From assembly GCA_002293535.1 (NCBI GenBank), contig DBDK01000003.1, forward strand, positions 1 through 64,000: a DNA stretch of 64,000 bases, written 5' to 3'. The translations under genes and the position numbers were made by a program. Source of the stretch: Alistipes sp. UBA934. Its GTDB lineage: Bacteria > Bacteroidota > Bacteroidia > Bacteroidales > Rikenellaceae. Each line of letters begins with the position of its first letter. The first letter of the stretch is position 1. Under the pieces are notes generated by a model. It was not told where the DNA came from. It made no database searches and saw nothing but the letters and a program-made list of their open reading frames with translations. Of the stretch, positions 56,903 through 64,000 are shown one piece after another.

Positions 56903-58587
56903 TAGTCAGGATGTCAAAATACACGCTCGTTGTGTTAGCGAGTCGGCGCGAGGAGGTTTTGCAACAACTGCAAGATCTTGGCCTTGTAGATATTACCATC
57001 ACAAGCCAGGAGCTCTCCGAAACCGACCACAACCTCATTTCGCAGATCGACGCCCACCGCGAGGCCATAGAACATCTCGGCAGGCTGATACCCGACGGCG
57101 AACCTTACGACACCGGCACCGAAGCGTTTGAGCACTACAAAGCCGCCCGTCAGGCCATCTCGACGATCGAAGCCGAGCTCGCCAAACAACAAAAAGGGTT
57201 GGCCGAAGTGCAGCCTTGGGGTGATTTCGATCCCGAAAAGCTGCGCCAACTGGTCGAGCACGGCATCGAACCCGAACTGATAGCCGAGGCCGCCGGCATA
57301 CAGCCCCCTGCCCAAACCGCTATCCAGCTTCCCGATCGCAACGCTTCCCAGATCGAAGCCCGGATCACCGAACTCGAAGCCGACCAAAAAAGCTGGCAGG
57401 CCGTACTTGCCCGTGCCGCTGCCACACTTCCGAAAATCGAAGCCGACAGCGAGGCGCTCAAAGATCAGTTGCAGTTCAGCCAAACCGCCCAAAGCGGCCA
57501 AGGGGCGGCAGACGACTCGCTCGTTGTGCTTGAAGCGTGGGCCCGCGAGGCTGATAACGAAAAAGTCCAGGCCGCGCTTGACGCCACCTCCTCACTCCTT
57601 TATATAAAGGATCGCCCCACGCCCGATGACCAGACCCCCGTCGAGCTGCACAACAGCAAAATCGCGCGCCCGTTCGAGTTCATCGGCGACCTCTATGCCA
57701 AACCACGTTACGGAACAATGGACTTAACCCGTTGGTTTGCACCGTTCTATATGATCTTCTTCGGTTTCTGCCTCGCCGACCTCGGATACGGACTGATAAT
57801 TATGCTGGCCGGCATCTTCCTCGCTATCAAGGGTTCTGGCGGTATGAAAGCCATCGGTACGCTGAGTATTTATTGCGGCGCTGCAGCTGTTGTTTTCGGA
57901 TTTTTCGCCGGATCTATGTTCGGCATCGACATCAAGGCGTGGTTTCCTGCCGCACAAAAGATATTCTTCACCTCCAACGTGTTGTTTGCCAGCGCACTGG
58001 CTCTCGGTGTATTCCAGATTTTGTTCGGTATGACTCTCAGGGCCATTACCACCGCTCGCGCCTATGGACTTCAGTATGCCCTCTCCACTATAGGTTGGAT
58101 TCTGGTCATCGTCACCGGCATTGTAATGATGATTCCGCCTATGTTGGGCATCCAGCTCGGTATCCCCAAGTCGGTCTTTTATGCGACAGGCGGCCTCGGA
58201 ATCGTTATGATGTTGTTCCTCAACAACCCCGGTAAAAATCTTCTCGTCAATTTCGGCGGGGGGCTTTGGAATACTTATAACGACATCACGGGGTTCCTGA
58301 GCGACGCCCTCAGTTATATCCGCCTCTTCGCCATCGGGCTTTCGGGGGGGGTACTTGCCGCGGTGTTCAACGATTTGGCTTTCGGCCTCAGTCCCGACAT
58401 TCCTGTTTTGGGTCAGTTGGTTACGCTCATCATCCTCGCCATCGGCCACGGTTTGAATCTTTTTATGTCCACCCTCTCGTCGATGGTCCATCCGCTTCGT
58501 CTGACCTTCGTTGAGTTCTATAAAAATGCGGGGTTCGAGGCTTCGCAGCGCGTGTTTAATCCTCTTAAAAAATCTAATAAACTATGA
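56899..58587 (+). CDS. V/A-type ATPase subunit I (membrane stator, a-subunit equivalent)
   Basis: 562 residues. The N-terminal half is cytoplasmic with coiled coils (LEADQKSWQAVLARAAATLP). The C-terminal half has about seven membrane helices, starting WFAPFYMIFFGFCLADLGYG and including SYIRLFAIGLSGGVLAAVFN, whose arginine faces the ion-binding site of the ring, and HPLRLTFVEFYKNAGFE. The ATG at 56899 overlaps the subunit D stop. A second ATG at 56911 (MSKYTLVVL) is equally plausible. Confidence 0.94.
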   Translation: MIVRMSKYTLVVLASRREEVLQQLQDLGLVDITITSQELSETDHNLISQIDAHREAIEHLGRLIPDGEPYDTGTEAFEHYKAARQAISTIEAELAKQQKGLAEVQPWGDFDPEKLRQLVEHGIEPELIAEAAGIQPPAQTAIQLPDRNASQIEARITELEADQKSWQAVLARAAATLPKIEADSEALKDQLQFSQTAQSGQGAADDSLVVLEAWAREADNEKVQAALDATSSLLYIKDRPTPDDQTPVELHNSKIARPFEFIGDLYAKPRYGTMDLTRWFAPFYMIFFGFCLADLGYGLIIMLAGIFLAIKGSGGMKAIGTLSIYCGAAAVVFGFFAGSMFGIDIKAWFPAAQKIFFTSNVLFASALALGVFQILFGMTLRAITTARAYGLQYALSTIGWILVIVTGIVMMIPPMLGIQLGIPKSVFYATGGLGIVMMLFLNNPGKNLLVNFGGGLWNTYNDITGFLSDALSYIRLFAIGLSGGVLAAVFNDLAFGLSPDIPVLGQLVTLIILAIGHGLNLFMSTLSSMVHPLRLTFVEFYKNAGFEASQRVFNPLKKSNKL

Positions 58588-59033
58588 CAACAGCAATTAT
58601 TTTGGGCTACATCGGCGTTGCTATGATGGTTGGTTTGGCCGGCTTGGCCAGTGCTATCGGTACGTCTATTTGCGGTATGACCGCTGTGGGTGCGATGAAG
58701 AAGAACCCCGGCAAATTCACCTCTTATATGATCCTTTCGGCTCTTCCGGGTTCTCAGGGGTTGTATGGATTCGTTGCTTACTTTATGATTTCGGGCTTCC
58801 TCACTCCCGACATTACCCTTGTTCAGGGGGCTGCGATTTTTGCCGGCGGGATCATTATGGGTATCGTCGGGGTGCTTAGTGCTTATTATCAGGCACGCGT
58901 TTGCGCGAGCGGTATCGCTTCGATCGGTGACGGTAACGACGTTATGACTCAGACCCTCATTCTGGGCGCCTTCCCCGAACTCTACGCTATCCTGGGCCTT
59001 GCCACGGTGTTCTTGATCAGCATCGCCATCTAA
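58584..59033 (+). CDS. V/A-type ATPase subunit K (membrane ring), possibly sodium-binding
   Basis: 149 residues with four membrane helices as two hairpins. The ion-binding features resemble sodium-type NtpK: LPGSQGLYG in the second helix (Ser in place of the usual Thr, then Gln), a Gln in AYYQARV in the third, and the essential carboxylate in AFPELYAILG in the fourth. These suggest Na+ translocation, but Ser for Thr leaves doubt. The first hairpin lacks the carboxylate, giving one ion site per subunit. Last gene of the operon. Confidence 0.93.
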   Translation: MTTAIILGYIGVAMMVGLAGLASAIGTSICGMTAVGAMKKNPGKFTSYMILSALPGSQGLYGFVAYFMISGFLTPDITLVQGAAIFAGGIIMGIVGVLSAYYQARVCASGIASIGDGNDVMTQTLILGAFPELYAILGLATVFLISIAI

Positions 59034-59149
59034 GAGCAGGGTGTGATGGAGGCGAGTCCTTGTGGTCGAGATCACGGGGAGAAAAGAAAAGCGACTACTT
59101 TCGAGCCGGCCGCAGGCCACCGCTATTATACCGATTTGTAACTCCTGCT

Positions 59150-60049
59150 TTACTTTAATCCCAAAGATTTCACCATCAGATGGTTGATCTCGGTATTTTC
59201 GTGTACTCCGCCGAACTGAGTCGCTCCCGGTCCGTAAACAAATAGCGGTACAATCACGGCACTGTGACCTCCTGTGCCCCATTCAAACTCGATTCCACTG
59301 TCAGGTAACAGAAAGTTTTCGTCGCCCGAAGGTATCGTAAGACCTCCGGTTTCGTGGTCGGCTGTGATTATCACGAGGGTTTTCGGATGGGTTTCAGCAT
59401 AATCCAGGGCCACACCTACCGCCCCGTCGAAGTCGCGCATCTCTTTCAGCAGCCTTTCCGGATCGTTGTCGTGACCGGCGCTGTCGATGAACGACCCTTC
59501 CACCATAAGAAAGAATCCACGCTTCCCTGTCAGAACCGTCAATGCCTCTCCGGTAGCTTCGGCAAGGTTTTTCACCTGTCCCAGGGTCACTTCTATTCCT
59601 GCTTCCTGCAGTTGTGCCGAGATCTCTTCACGGGCATTACGATCAGCATTATGTCCATAAAAAGCTCCTGGCGTCGCGTGTTCCAGATATGTTGTCGCCA
59701 CCAATCCCGTCGCCAATCCTGCCTTTTCGGCCTTTTCCAGTATCGTTTCGAGCGGCTCACCATTCACATTCACTCCCAGATGACCGTTATTTGTCTTTTG
59801 GCCGGTAGCGAAAGCCGTTGCCGCAGCCGCCGAGTCTGTCACACGGTTATTGGCCGAGGATGTCTTCACAAACCCTCCCACCGTTGCTCGCTCCATATTT
59901 ATCGGTTCGCTTCCTTGGGCTTGCATCAGGGCCGTAACCTGCGCCGGGCCCATTCCGTCACCGATCAGAAGTATAATGTTTTCCACCTTCGGGGGACGCG
60001 CCGAGGTCAGCGCCAACATTGCCACAATCACAAAGAGTACTCTTTTCAT
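59150..60049 (-). CDS. Secreted alkaline phosphatase, internally shortened
   Basis: 299 residues with a weak signal peptide (MKRVLFVIVAMLALTSARP). All catalytic motifs of the alkaline phosphatase superfamily are present: IGDGMGPAQV, the nucleophile Ser in TDSAAAATA, the metal ligands of GHDNDPE, TADHETGG and GTGGHSAVIVP. Typical relatives are about 450 residues. Here the chain goes directly from SAQLQEAGIEVTLGQ to LAEATGEALTVLTG, dropping roughly 120-150 residues around the crown region. It likely hydrolyses phosphomonoesters in the periplasm. Convergent with the V-ATPase operon. Own -7 box upstream. Confidence 0.9.
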   Translation of the reverse strand: MKRVLFVIVAMLALTSARPPKVENIILLIGDGMGPAQVTALMQAQGSEPINMERATVGGFVKTSSANNRVTDSAAAATAFATGQKTNNGHLGVNVNGEPLETILEKAEKAGLATGLVATTYLEHATPGAFYGHNADRNAREEISAQLQEAGIEVTLGQVKNLAEATGEALTVLTGKRGFFLMVEGSFIDSAGHDNDPERLLKEMRDFDGAVGVALDYAETHPKTLVIITADHETGGLTIPSGDENFLLPDSGIEFEWGTGGHSAVIVPLFVYGPGATQFGGVHENTEINHLMVKSLGLK

Positions 60050-60073
60050 AGTCGTTTAGGTTTATTGTTTGCA

Positions 60074-60081
60074 CAAAAATA
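60074..60081 (-). promoter_or_regulatory. -7 box of the alkaline phosphatase gene (TATTTTTG)
   Basis: TATTTTTG on the minus strand, 24 bp before the ATG. The 63-bp intergenic region is shared with the divergent rfbD, for which no clear box is seen. Confidence 0.5.
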
Positions 60082-60112
60082 GTAATTTTACCTCGAATAA
60101 CTTGTTACGAAG

Positions 60113-61027
60113 ATGCTAATTTTGGTTACCGGTGCCTATGGGCAATTGGGGCGAGCTCTCAGGGAGCTGCGTCCCGATTGGCTGTATGCCGACCACGCTG
60201 CGCTGGATATCACCTCTGCTGAGGCTGTAGCTGCTTTTTTCGAGCGCAACCGTCCCGACGTCATCGTCAATGCCGCCGCTTATACCGATGTAGATGGCGC
60301 CGAAACCCATCGCGACGAAGCCTTCGCCGTCAATGCCGAAGGGCCACATTTGCTCGCCTGGGCAGCCTTGAAAACAGACACCGCCTTGATCCACATCTCC
60401 ACCGATTTCGTCTTCGACGGTCGGAGGGCCGACAGCGACTTATCCCACACGCCTCAGCCGCGAACCGTACCTTATTCGGAGCTGGACACTCCTCACCCTC
60501 TCAACGTTTATGGCGAGAGTAAACTTGCAGGCGAAAGCGCCGTGATCGCAGCCAACCCGCGCGGGGCTGTGGTTCGTACTTCGTGGCTTTGGTCCCCTGT
60601 AGGCCACAATTTTGTCACATCGATCCTCGCCGCCGCCACGCGAGCCATCGCCACAGATCCTCAGCACGCCGAGATCCGCGTCGTCTCCGACCAGATCGGC
60701 ACTCCCACTTCGGCATCATCTCTGGCCTCGGCGATCATCCGGATGACCAGTCAGCCGCCAGAGCACACCGAGTTGTTTCATTATTGCGATGGCCCTGTTA
60801 TCAGTCGCGCCGAGTTCGCCTCCCGCATAATTTCCGACGCCGGCCTCCCCTGCCGAGTGATTCCTGTTTCAATGGAAGAGTATACTCGAAGCGTAGAGCA
60901 AAATAACTCGGCGGCGGCGTTCCGCCTCGCTAAACGCCCATCATACTCAGCATTAGACCCCTCAAAATTCACCCGCACGTATATCAACAAATTTGATTTT
61001 TTATCCATTAATAATTATGGACGTTAA
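60113..61027 (+). CDS. rfbD: dTDP-4-dehydrorhamnose reductase
   Basis: Last step of dTDP-rhamnose synthesis for surface polysaccharides. At 304 residues it is an extended short-chain dehydrogenase: ILVTGAYGQLGRAL for NAD(P)H, VIVNAAAYTDVDGAE, HISTDFVFDGR, the catalytic YGESKLAGE and RTSWLWSPVGHNFV. No rfbA, rfbB or rfbC are nearby. Its last 11 bp overlap ung. Confidence 0.94.
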   Translation: MLILVTGAYGQLGRALRELRPDWLYADHAALDITSAEAVAAFFERNRPDVIVNAAAYTDVDGAETHRDEAFAVNAEGPHLLAWAALKTDTALIHISTDFVFDGRRADSDLSHTPQPRTVPYSELDTPHPLNVYGESKLAGESAVIAANPRGAVVRTSWLWSPVGHNFVTSILAAATRAIATDPQHAEIRVVSDQIGTPTSASSLASAIIRMTSQPPEHTELFHYCDGPVISRAEFASRIISDAGLPCRVIPVSMEEYTRSVEQNNSAAAFRLAKRPSYSALDPSKFTRTYINKFDFLSINNYGR

Positions 61028-61685
61028 ACTATCTCCCGCGTGGAAACAACTCCTCGCTCCGGAGTTCGACAAGCCTTATTTCAAGGTCCTCACCGACTTT
61101 GTAAGAGACGAATACAAAGCCGCAGCCATCCACTCCGCTCCTCCCGTCTATCCCGCTGCACGTAATATTTTCCGGGCCCTGGACAAATGCGAGCCCGCCG
61201 ACATCAAGGTCGTCATCATCGGCCAGGACCCCTATCACGGCCCCGGTCAGGCTAACGGCCTTTGTTTTTCCGTGAACGACGGTGTGCCTTTCCCTCCTTC
61301 TCTTCGTAATATTTTCAAAGAGATCTCCGATGACCTCGGCACCCCCACCCCTGTTTCCGGCAACCTCGACCGTTGGGCCGAGCAAGGGGTGTTGCTTCTC
61401 AACGCCAGCCTCACCGTACGCGAGGCCCAGCCCAACTCCCATTCCGACCGCGGCTGGCAAACCTTCACCGATGCCATCGTAGATGCAGTTTCTCGTAACC
61501 GCGAGGGCGTCGTCTATATGCTTTGGGGTTCGTTTGCCCAGCGTAAGGGCGAACGGCTCGACCCCACCCGCAACCTCATCCTCAAGGCCGCCCACCCTTC
61601 ACCGCTGTCGGCTCATAACGGATTTTTCGGTTGCCGCCACTTCTCCAAAGCCAACCGGTACCTTAAAACCCCCATACAATGGTAG
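61017..61685 (+). CDS. ung: Uracil-DNA glycosylase
   Basis: Removes uracil from DNA. At 222 residues it shows the family 1 water-activating motif GQDPYHGPGQANGLCFSV, LLLNASLTVR, YMLWGSFAQRKG and the DNA-intercalating HPSPLSAHNGFFGCRHFSKAN. The start at 61017 lies in the rfbD end. The in-frame ATG at 60993 is too far upstream of the conserved N-terminus. aroB overlaps its stop by 7 bp. Confidence 0.97.
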   Translation: MDVKLSPAWKQLLAPEFDKPYFKVLTDFVRDEYKAAAIHSAPPVYPAARNIFRALDKCEPADIKVVIIGQDPYHGPGQANGLCFSVNDGVPFPPSLRNIFKEISDDLGTPTPVSGNLDRWAEQGVLLLNASLTVREAQPNSHSDRGWQTFTDAIVDAVSRNREGVVYMLWGSFAQRKGERLDPTRNLILKAAHPSPLSAHNGFFGCRHFSKANRYLKTPIQW

Positions 61686-62695
61686 AGATTCCCCGCACAG
61701 GCAAGACCCCCAGCCGCATTCTCGTCGGCGATGTTTTGGGTCGGCTTCCCGAACTGTTGCCCGAAGGGCGCCGCACGGTCGTCATCACCGACCCTAATCT
61801 GATGCAGCACTATGGTGAGCCGATCTCTCGCTTCGAGCATATCGTCATCCCCACCGGCGAGGAGCATAAGACTCTTGACACCATCGCCGAGATTTACCGC
61901 CGACTCATCGAACTGGGTGCCGATCGCAAAACTTTCATTGTAGGTTTCGGCGGTGGCATCGTCACGGACATCACGGGTTTCGCCGCTTCGACCTATATGC
62001 GTGGAGTGGATTTCGGTTTTGTGGCAACGTCGCTTCTCGCTCAGGTCGATGCAAGCGTGGGCGGCAAGAACGGCGTGAACGTCGGGGGTTATAAAAATAT
62101 GGCAGGTGTATTCAACCAGCCCGACTTCGTTTTGTGTGACACCGACACTCTCCAAACCCTCCCGCCCCGTGAATTTCGCGCCGGTTTAGCCGAGATGATC
62201 AAGGCGGCCATCATCGCCGACCCCGCCCTGTTCCGGATCTTCGAAAGCCATTCGCCCGAAGATCTCCTCGCCGATAAAGCTCTGCTGACCAAAGCCATAA
62301 CCTCCGCCATCAGGGTCAAGGCACACATCGTCGAGGCTGACGAGCGCGAGGCCGGTGAGCGCCGCAAACTCAATCTGGGCCACACTCTCGCCCACGCTAT
62401 CGAAAAGCTCACCCGCGAATTCAACCACGGCGAGGCGGTGGCCATTGGCTTAGTCCAGATCGCCGAAATAAGCACAAAAATGGGACTACTCGCGCCGACT
62501 CAAAAAGACCGCATCGTCCGCGCACTCCAAAAGGCCGGCCTTCCCACCCGCACCGACCTGCCCAAGGCTCAACTCCTCCAAGCCCTCACTCACGACAAAA
62601 AAGTCGAGCAGGACAAACTTTGGCTTATCCTTCCTGTTGCGATCGGCGATGTTATTTTGAAAGAGACCCCCCTCAACGAGGTTTCTTGGGATTGA
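61679..62695 (+). CDS. aroB: 3-dehydroquinate synthase
   Basis: Second step of the shikimate pathway, NAD- and zinc-dependent. At 338 residues it has the NAD loop FGGGIVTDITGFAASTYMRG, PTSLLAQVDASVGGKNGVN-type sequence (here ATSLLAQVDASVGGKNG), the zinc ligands including HTLAHAIEKL and FNHGEAVAIGLV, and GLPTRTDL. Its last 23 bp overlap the convergent small gene at 62673. Confidence 0.96.
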   Translation: MVEIPRTGKTPSRILVGDVLGRLPELLPEGRRTVVITDPNLMQHYGEPISRFEHIVIPTGEEHKTLDTIAEIYRRLIELGADRKTFIVGFGGGIVTDITGFAASTYMRGVDFGFVATSLLAQVDASVGGKNGVNVGGYKNMAGVFNQPDFVLCDTDTLQTLPPREFRAGLAEMIKAAIIADPALFRIFESHSPEDLLADKALLTKAITSAIRVKAHIVEADEREAGERRKLNLGHTLAHAIEKLTREFNHGEAVAIGLVQIAEISTKMGLLAPTQKDRIVRALQKAGLPTRTDLPKAQLLQALTHDKKVEQDKLWLILPVAIGDVILKETPLNEVSWD

Positions 62696-62849
62696 CCAGA
62701 CGTCGCTCGATGTATGTTCCTTTCGGGACATCGGCGATCGGGGATGTCGAACGATAATGTCCTGGCACAATGCGCCCCGAAGAGGTTACATAGCCCTTCA
62801 CGAAGACTTTTTTTGGTTCCGAGTCGAGATGTTTCGATGTTTGTTCCAT
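62673..62849 (-). CDS. Small basic protein, probable gene
   Basis: 58 residues from the ATG at 62849: lysine- and arginine-rich, with VFVKGYVTSSGRIVPGHYRSTSPIADVP. A segment of the type VKGYVxSxGxxVxxHYRS recurs in small Bacteroidetes proteins of unknown function, which is why I accept it as a gene. An upstream TTG at 62882 could extend it by 11 residues. It ends inside the 3' end of aroB on the opposite strand. No promoter box was seen. Confidence 0.55.
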   Translation of the reverse strand: MEQTSKHLDSEPKKVFVKGYVTSSGRIVPGHYRSTSPIADVPKGTYIERRLVNPKKPR

Positions 62850-62956
62850 TTCTTTACGGCTTTTGACTATCCGTAAAAACAAATTGCGTGCAAAACTTTA
62901 GCTCGTGCCATAAATTTTTACTAACTTGCGCCGTTTTTCAACCAAATCTCAACTCT

Positions 62957-63940
62957 ATGAATCTCTCGACAGGGGCCCAGGAAGGGGTGCTGACTATAAA
63001 AGTGACGACCAACGAGGCAGATTACGCCCCCGAAGTCGAAAAAAATCTCAAGGAGCTTCGCCGCAAAGCCAACATTCCGGGTTTCCGTCCGGGTATGGTG
63101 CCTGCCGGCGTGGTTGCCAAAATGTACGGTAAGGGTGTTCGCGCCGAACAGGCTTATCGCAAAGCCAACGAAGCTGTATTCAAACATCTGGAAGACAATA
63201 AGATCGACATTATGGGCGACGTTATGCCCAGCGATGCTCAGGGTGAACTCGATTTCGACGATGGAATCACGGAGCACGAGTTCGTTTTCGAGGTAGGCCT
63301 TGCTCCCGAAGTGAATTTGGAGGTAAACGACAAGGACAAACTCACCCGCTACAAGATCAAGCCCTCCAAGGAGATGACCGAGGCGTACAAAAAGAGCCTT
63401 GAGGGAAAGATCACAGACCCAGCCGAACTCGACAAAAAGGTCGATGAGATGATCGCAGCCGATCTTTCACGCGAGGGCGACTTTTTCCTCAACGTCCAGC
63501 TAAAGAACCACCTCCTCGCCAAGGCAAATCTCAAACTTCCCGAAGAGTTCCTCAAGCGCTGGTTGCTGGCCGTAAACGAAGGTAAATTCACGATGGAGGA
63601 GATCGAAAAGGACTTCGCGCCGTTCCTTCGTATGATGTCTTGGAACGTGATCCAGAGGTACTTCGCCGACAAGTTCGACATAAAGGTAGAGTCGGACGAT
63701 CTGCTTGCCGAAGCCAAGGCTATGGCCCAGCTCCAGTTTGCCCAGTATGGTATGCGCGACGTGCCCCAAGACACTCTCGAAGGGTTTGCCAAGAGCATTC
63801 TCGCCGACAAAGGGGAGGCCCAGAGGGTTTTCGAGCGCGTCCTCGAAGATAAGGTCATCGACGCCCTCAAGCCTTTGGTAAAAATTTCCGAAAAGAGTGT
63901 CACCGTCGAGGAGTTCCAGAAACTCGCCGCCGAAGCCTAA
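62957..63940 (+). CDS. tig: Trigger factor lacking the peptidyl-prolyl isomerase domain
   Basis: Ribosome-associated chaperone. The N-terminal ribosome-binding domain is intact, with the signature IPGFRPGMVPAGVVAKMYG near residues 35-53. The C-terminal helical chaperone domain is recognisable (LKLPEEFLKRWLLAVNEGK, AKAMAQLQFAQYGMRDVPQD). Between them the FKBP-like isomerase domain of about 110 residues is absent: the chain passes from TRYKIKPSKEMTEAY directly to KITDPAELDKKVDEMIAADL. Total 327 residues against about 450 in relatives. The start is the ATG at 62957; an earlier in-frame start at 62888 has no homologous character. Confidence 0.92.
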   Translation: MNLSTGAQEGVLTIKVTTNEADYAPEVEKNLKELRRKANIPGFRPGMVPAGVVAKMYGKGVRAEQAYRKANEAVFKHLEDNKIDIMGDVMPSDAQGELDFDDGITEHEFVFEVGLAPEVNLEVNDKDKLTRYKIKPSKEMTEAYKKSLEGKITDPAELDKKVDEMIAADLSREGDFFLNVQLKNHLLAKANLKLPEEFLKRWLLAVNEGKFTMEEIEKDFAPFLRMMSWNVIQRYFADKFDIKVESDDLLAEAKAMAQLQFAQYGMRDVPQDTLEGFAKSILADKGEAQRVFERVLEDKVIDALKPLVKISEKSVTVEEFQKLAAEA

Positions 63941-64000
63941 AGCCGGAATGCCGGCGGTAGCTGCAACTACGCAGAAATCAGAGTCACCGACACCCTCTCC

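Noticed and set aside
7998..63957. Short GC hairpin AGCCGGAAYGCCGG at 7998, 37424 (minus) and 63942
   Set aside because: Only about 14 bp, one copy is inside coding sequence, and matches of this length are expected by chance in 64 kb.
1..64000. CRISPR arrays, insertion sequences, rRNA genes, prophage
   Set aside because: No regularly spaced repeats, transposase, recombinase or rRNA signatures were seen anywhere in the window.

Overview
The window is 64 kb of a Bacteroidota chromosome, most likely order Bacteroidales and possibly Rikenellaceae. The evidence is about fifteen promoters with the Bacteroidetes -7 box TAnnTTTG (three of them with TTTG 20-22 bp upstream), an omega subunit of the Bacteroidetes type, DUF4293, DUF4199 and DUF4296 proteins, an archaeal/vacuolar-type ATPase operon with DUF2764, and a bifunctional ThrA. 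Almost all the DNA is housekeeping. Genes are tightly packed, with many ATGA or TAATG overlaps.

Layout. 1-1200: a terminator, a leftward promoter and a membrane acyltransferase broken by one in-frame TAG. 1.2-7.5 kb: leuS-yitT-metG-ilvE operon. 7.5-11 kb: a small beta-barrel, a YjbR protein, then bamD-rpoZ-coaC-coaB. 11-17.7 kb (minus): thrA, a KAP P-loop NTPase, an M23 peptidase and uvrA. 17.7-20.5 kb: three modules, each a promoter, a structured pseudoknot RNA and one gene (kinase-like, vWA, WG-repeat). 20.5-25 kb: gyrA and two secreted proteins. 25-38.7 kb (minus): DUF4293, GT2, DUF4199, YciO, folE, amidohydrolase, DUF4296, LolC/E-like permease, rbfA, two envelope proteins, an orphan HARE-HTH nuclease-like protein, a lipoprotein, folK, DNA polymerase III delta-prime, dut and a flippase. 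38.7 kb: a CAU tRNA with an abnormal T-loop. 38.8-45 kb: GH2 enzyme, a methyltransferase/CoA-transferase fusion, a multi-cluster ferredoxin and an aldo/keto reductase. 45-51 kb: an oxoamine synthase, rnhB, metX, purD and a membrane protein. 51-59 kb: an AraC regulator, then the V-ATPase operon (E, DUF2764, A, B, D, I, K). 59-64 kb: alkaline phosphatase, rfbD, ung, aroB, a small protein and trigger factor.

Two themes stand out. First, the 17.7-20.5 kb locus carries three copies of one RNA architecture. Each has a terminal helix and inner helices around a CCUCCGG loop that can pair with a downstream CCGGGGG just before a U-tract and a start codon. The stems differ in sequence but keep pairing, so this is a good candidate for an undescribed cis-acting RNA or RNA/protein signalling cassette. 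Second, several housekeeping enzymes have lost whole domains or internal segments while apparently staying in frame. ThrA lacks most of its aspartokinase core, UvrA its insertion domain, trigger factor its PPIase domain and MetRS its C-terminal tRNA-binding domain; alkaline phosphatase, DUF2764 and an amidohydrolase are also shortened. Further oddities are a split coaBC, a BamD without a lipobox, and many promoters placed so that the mRNA should be leaderless.

All family calls were made by reading the translated sequence; no database search was run. Comparisons with usual family lengths come from general knowledge of those families.
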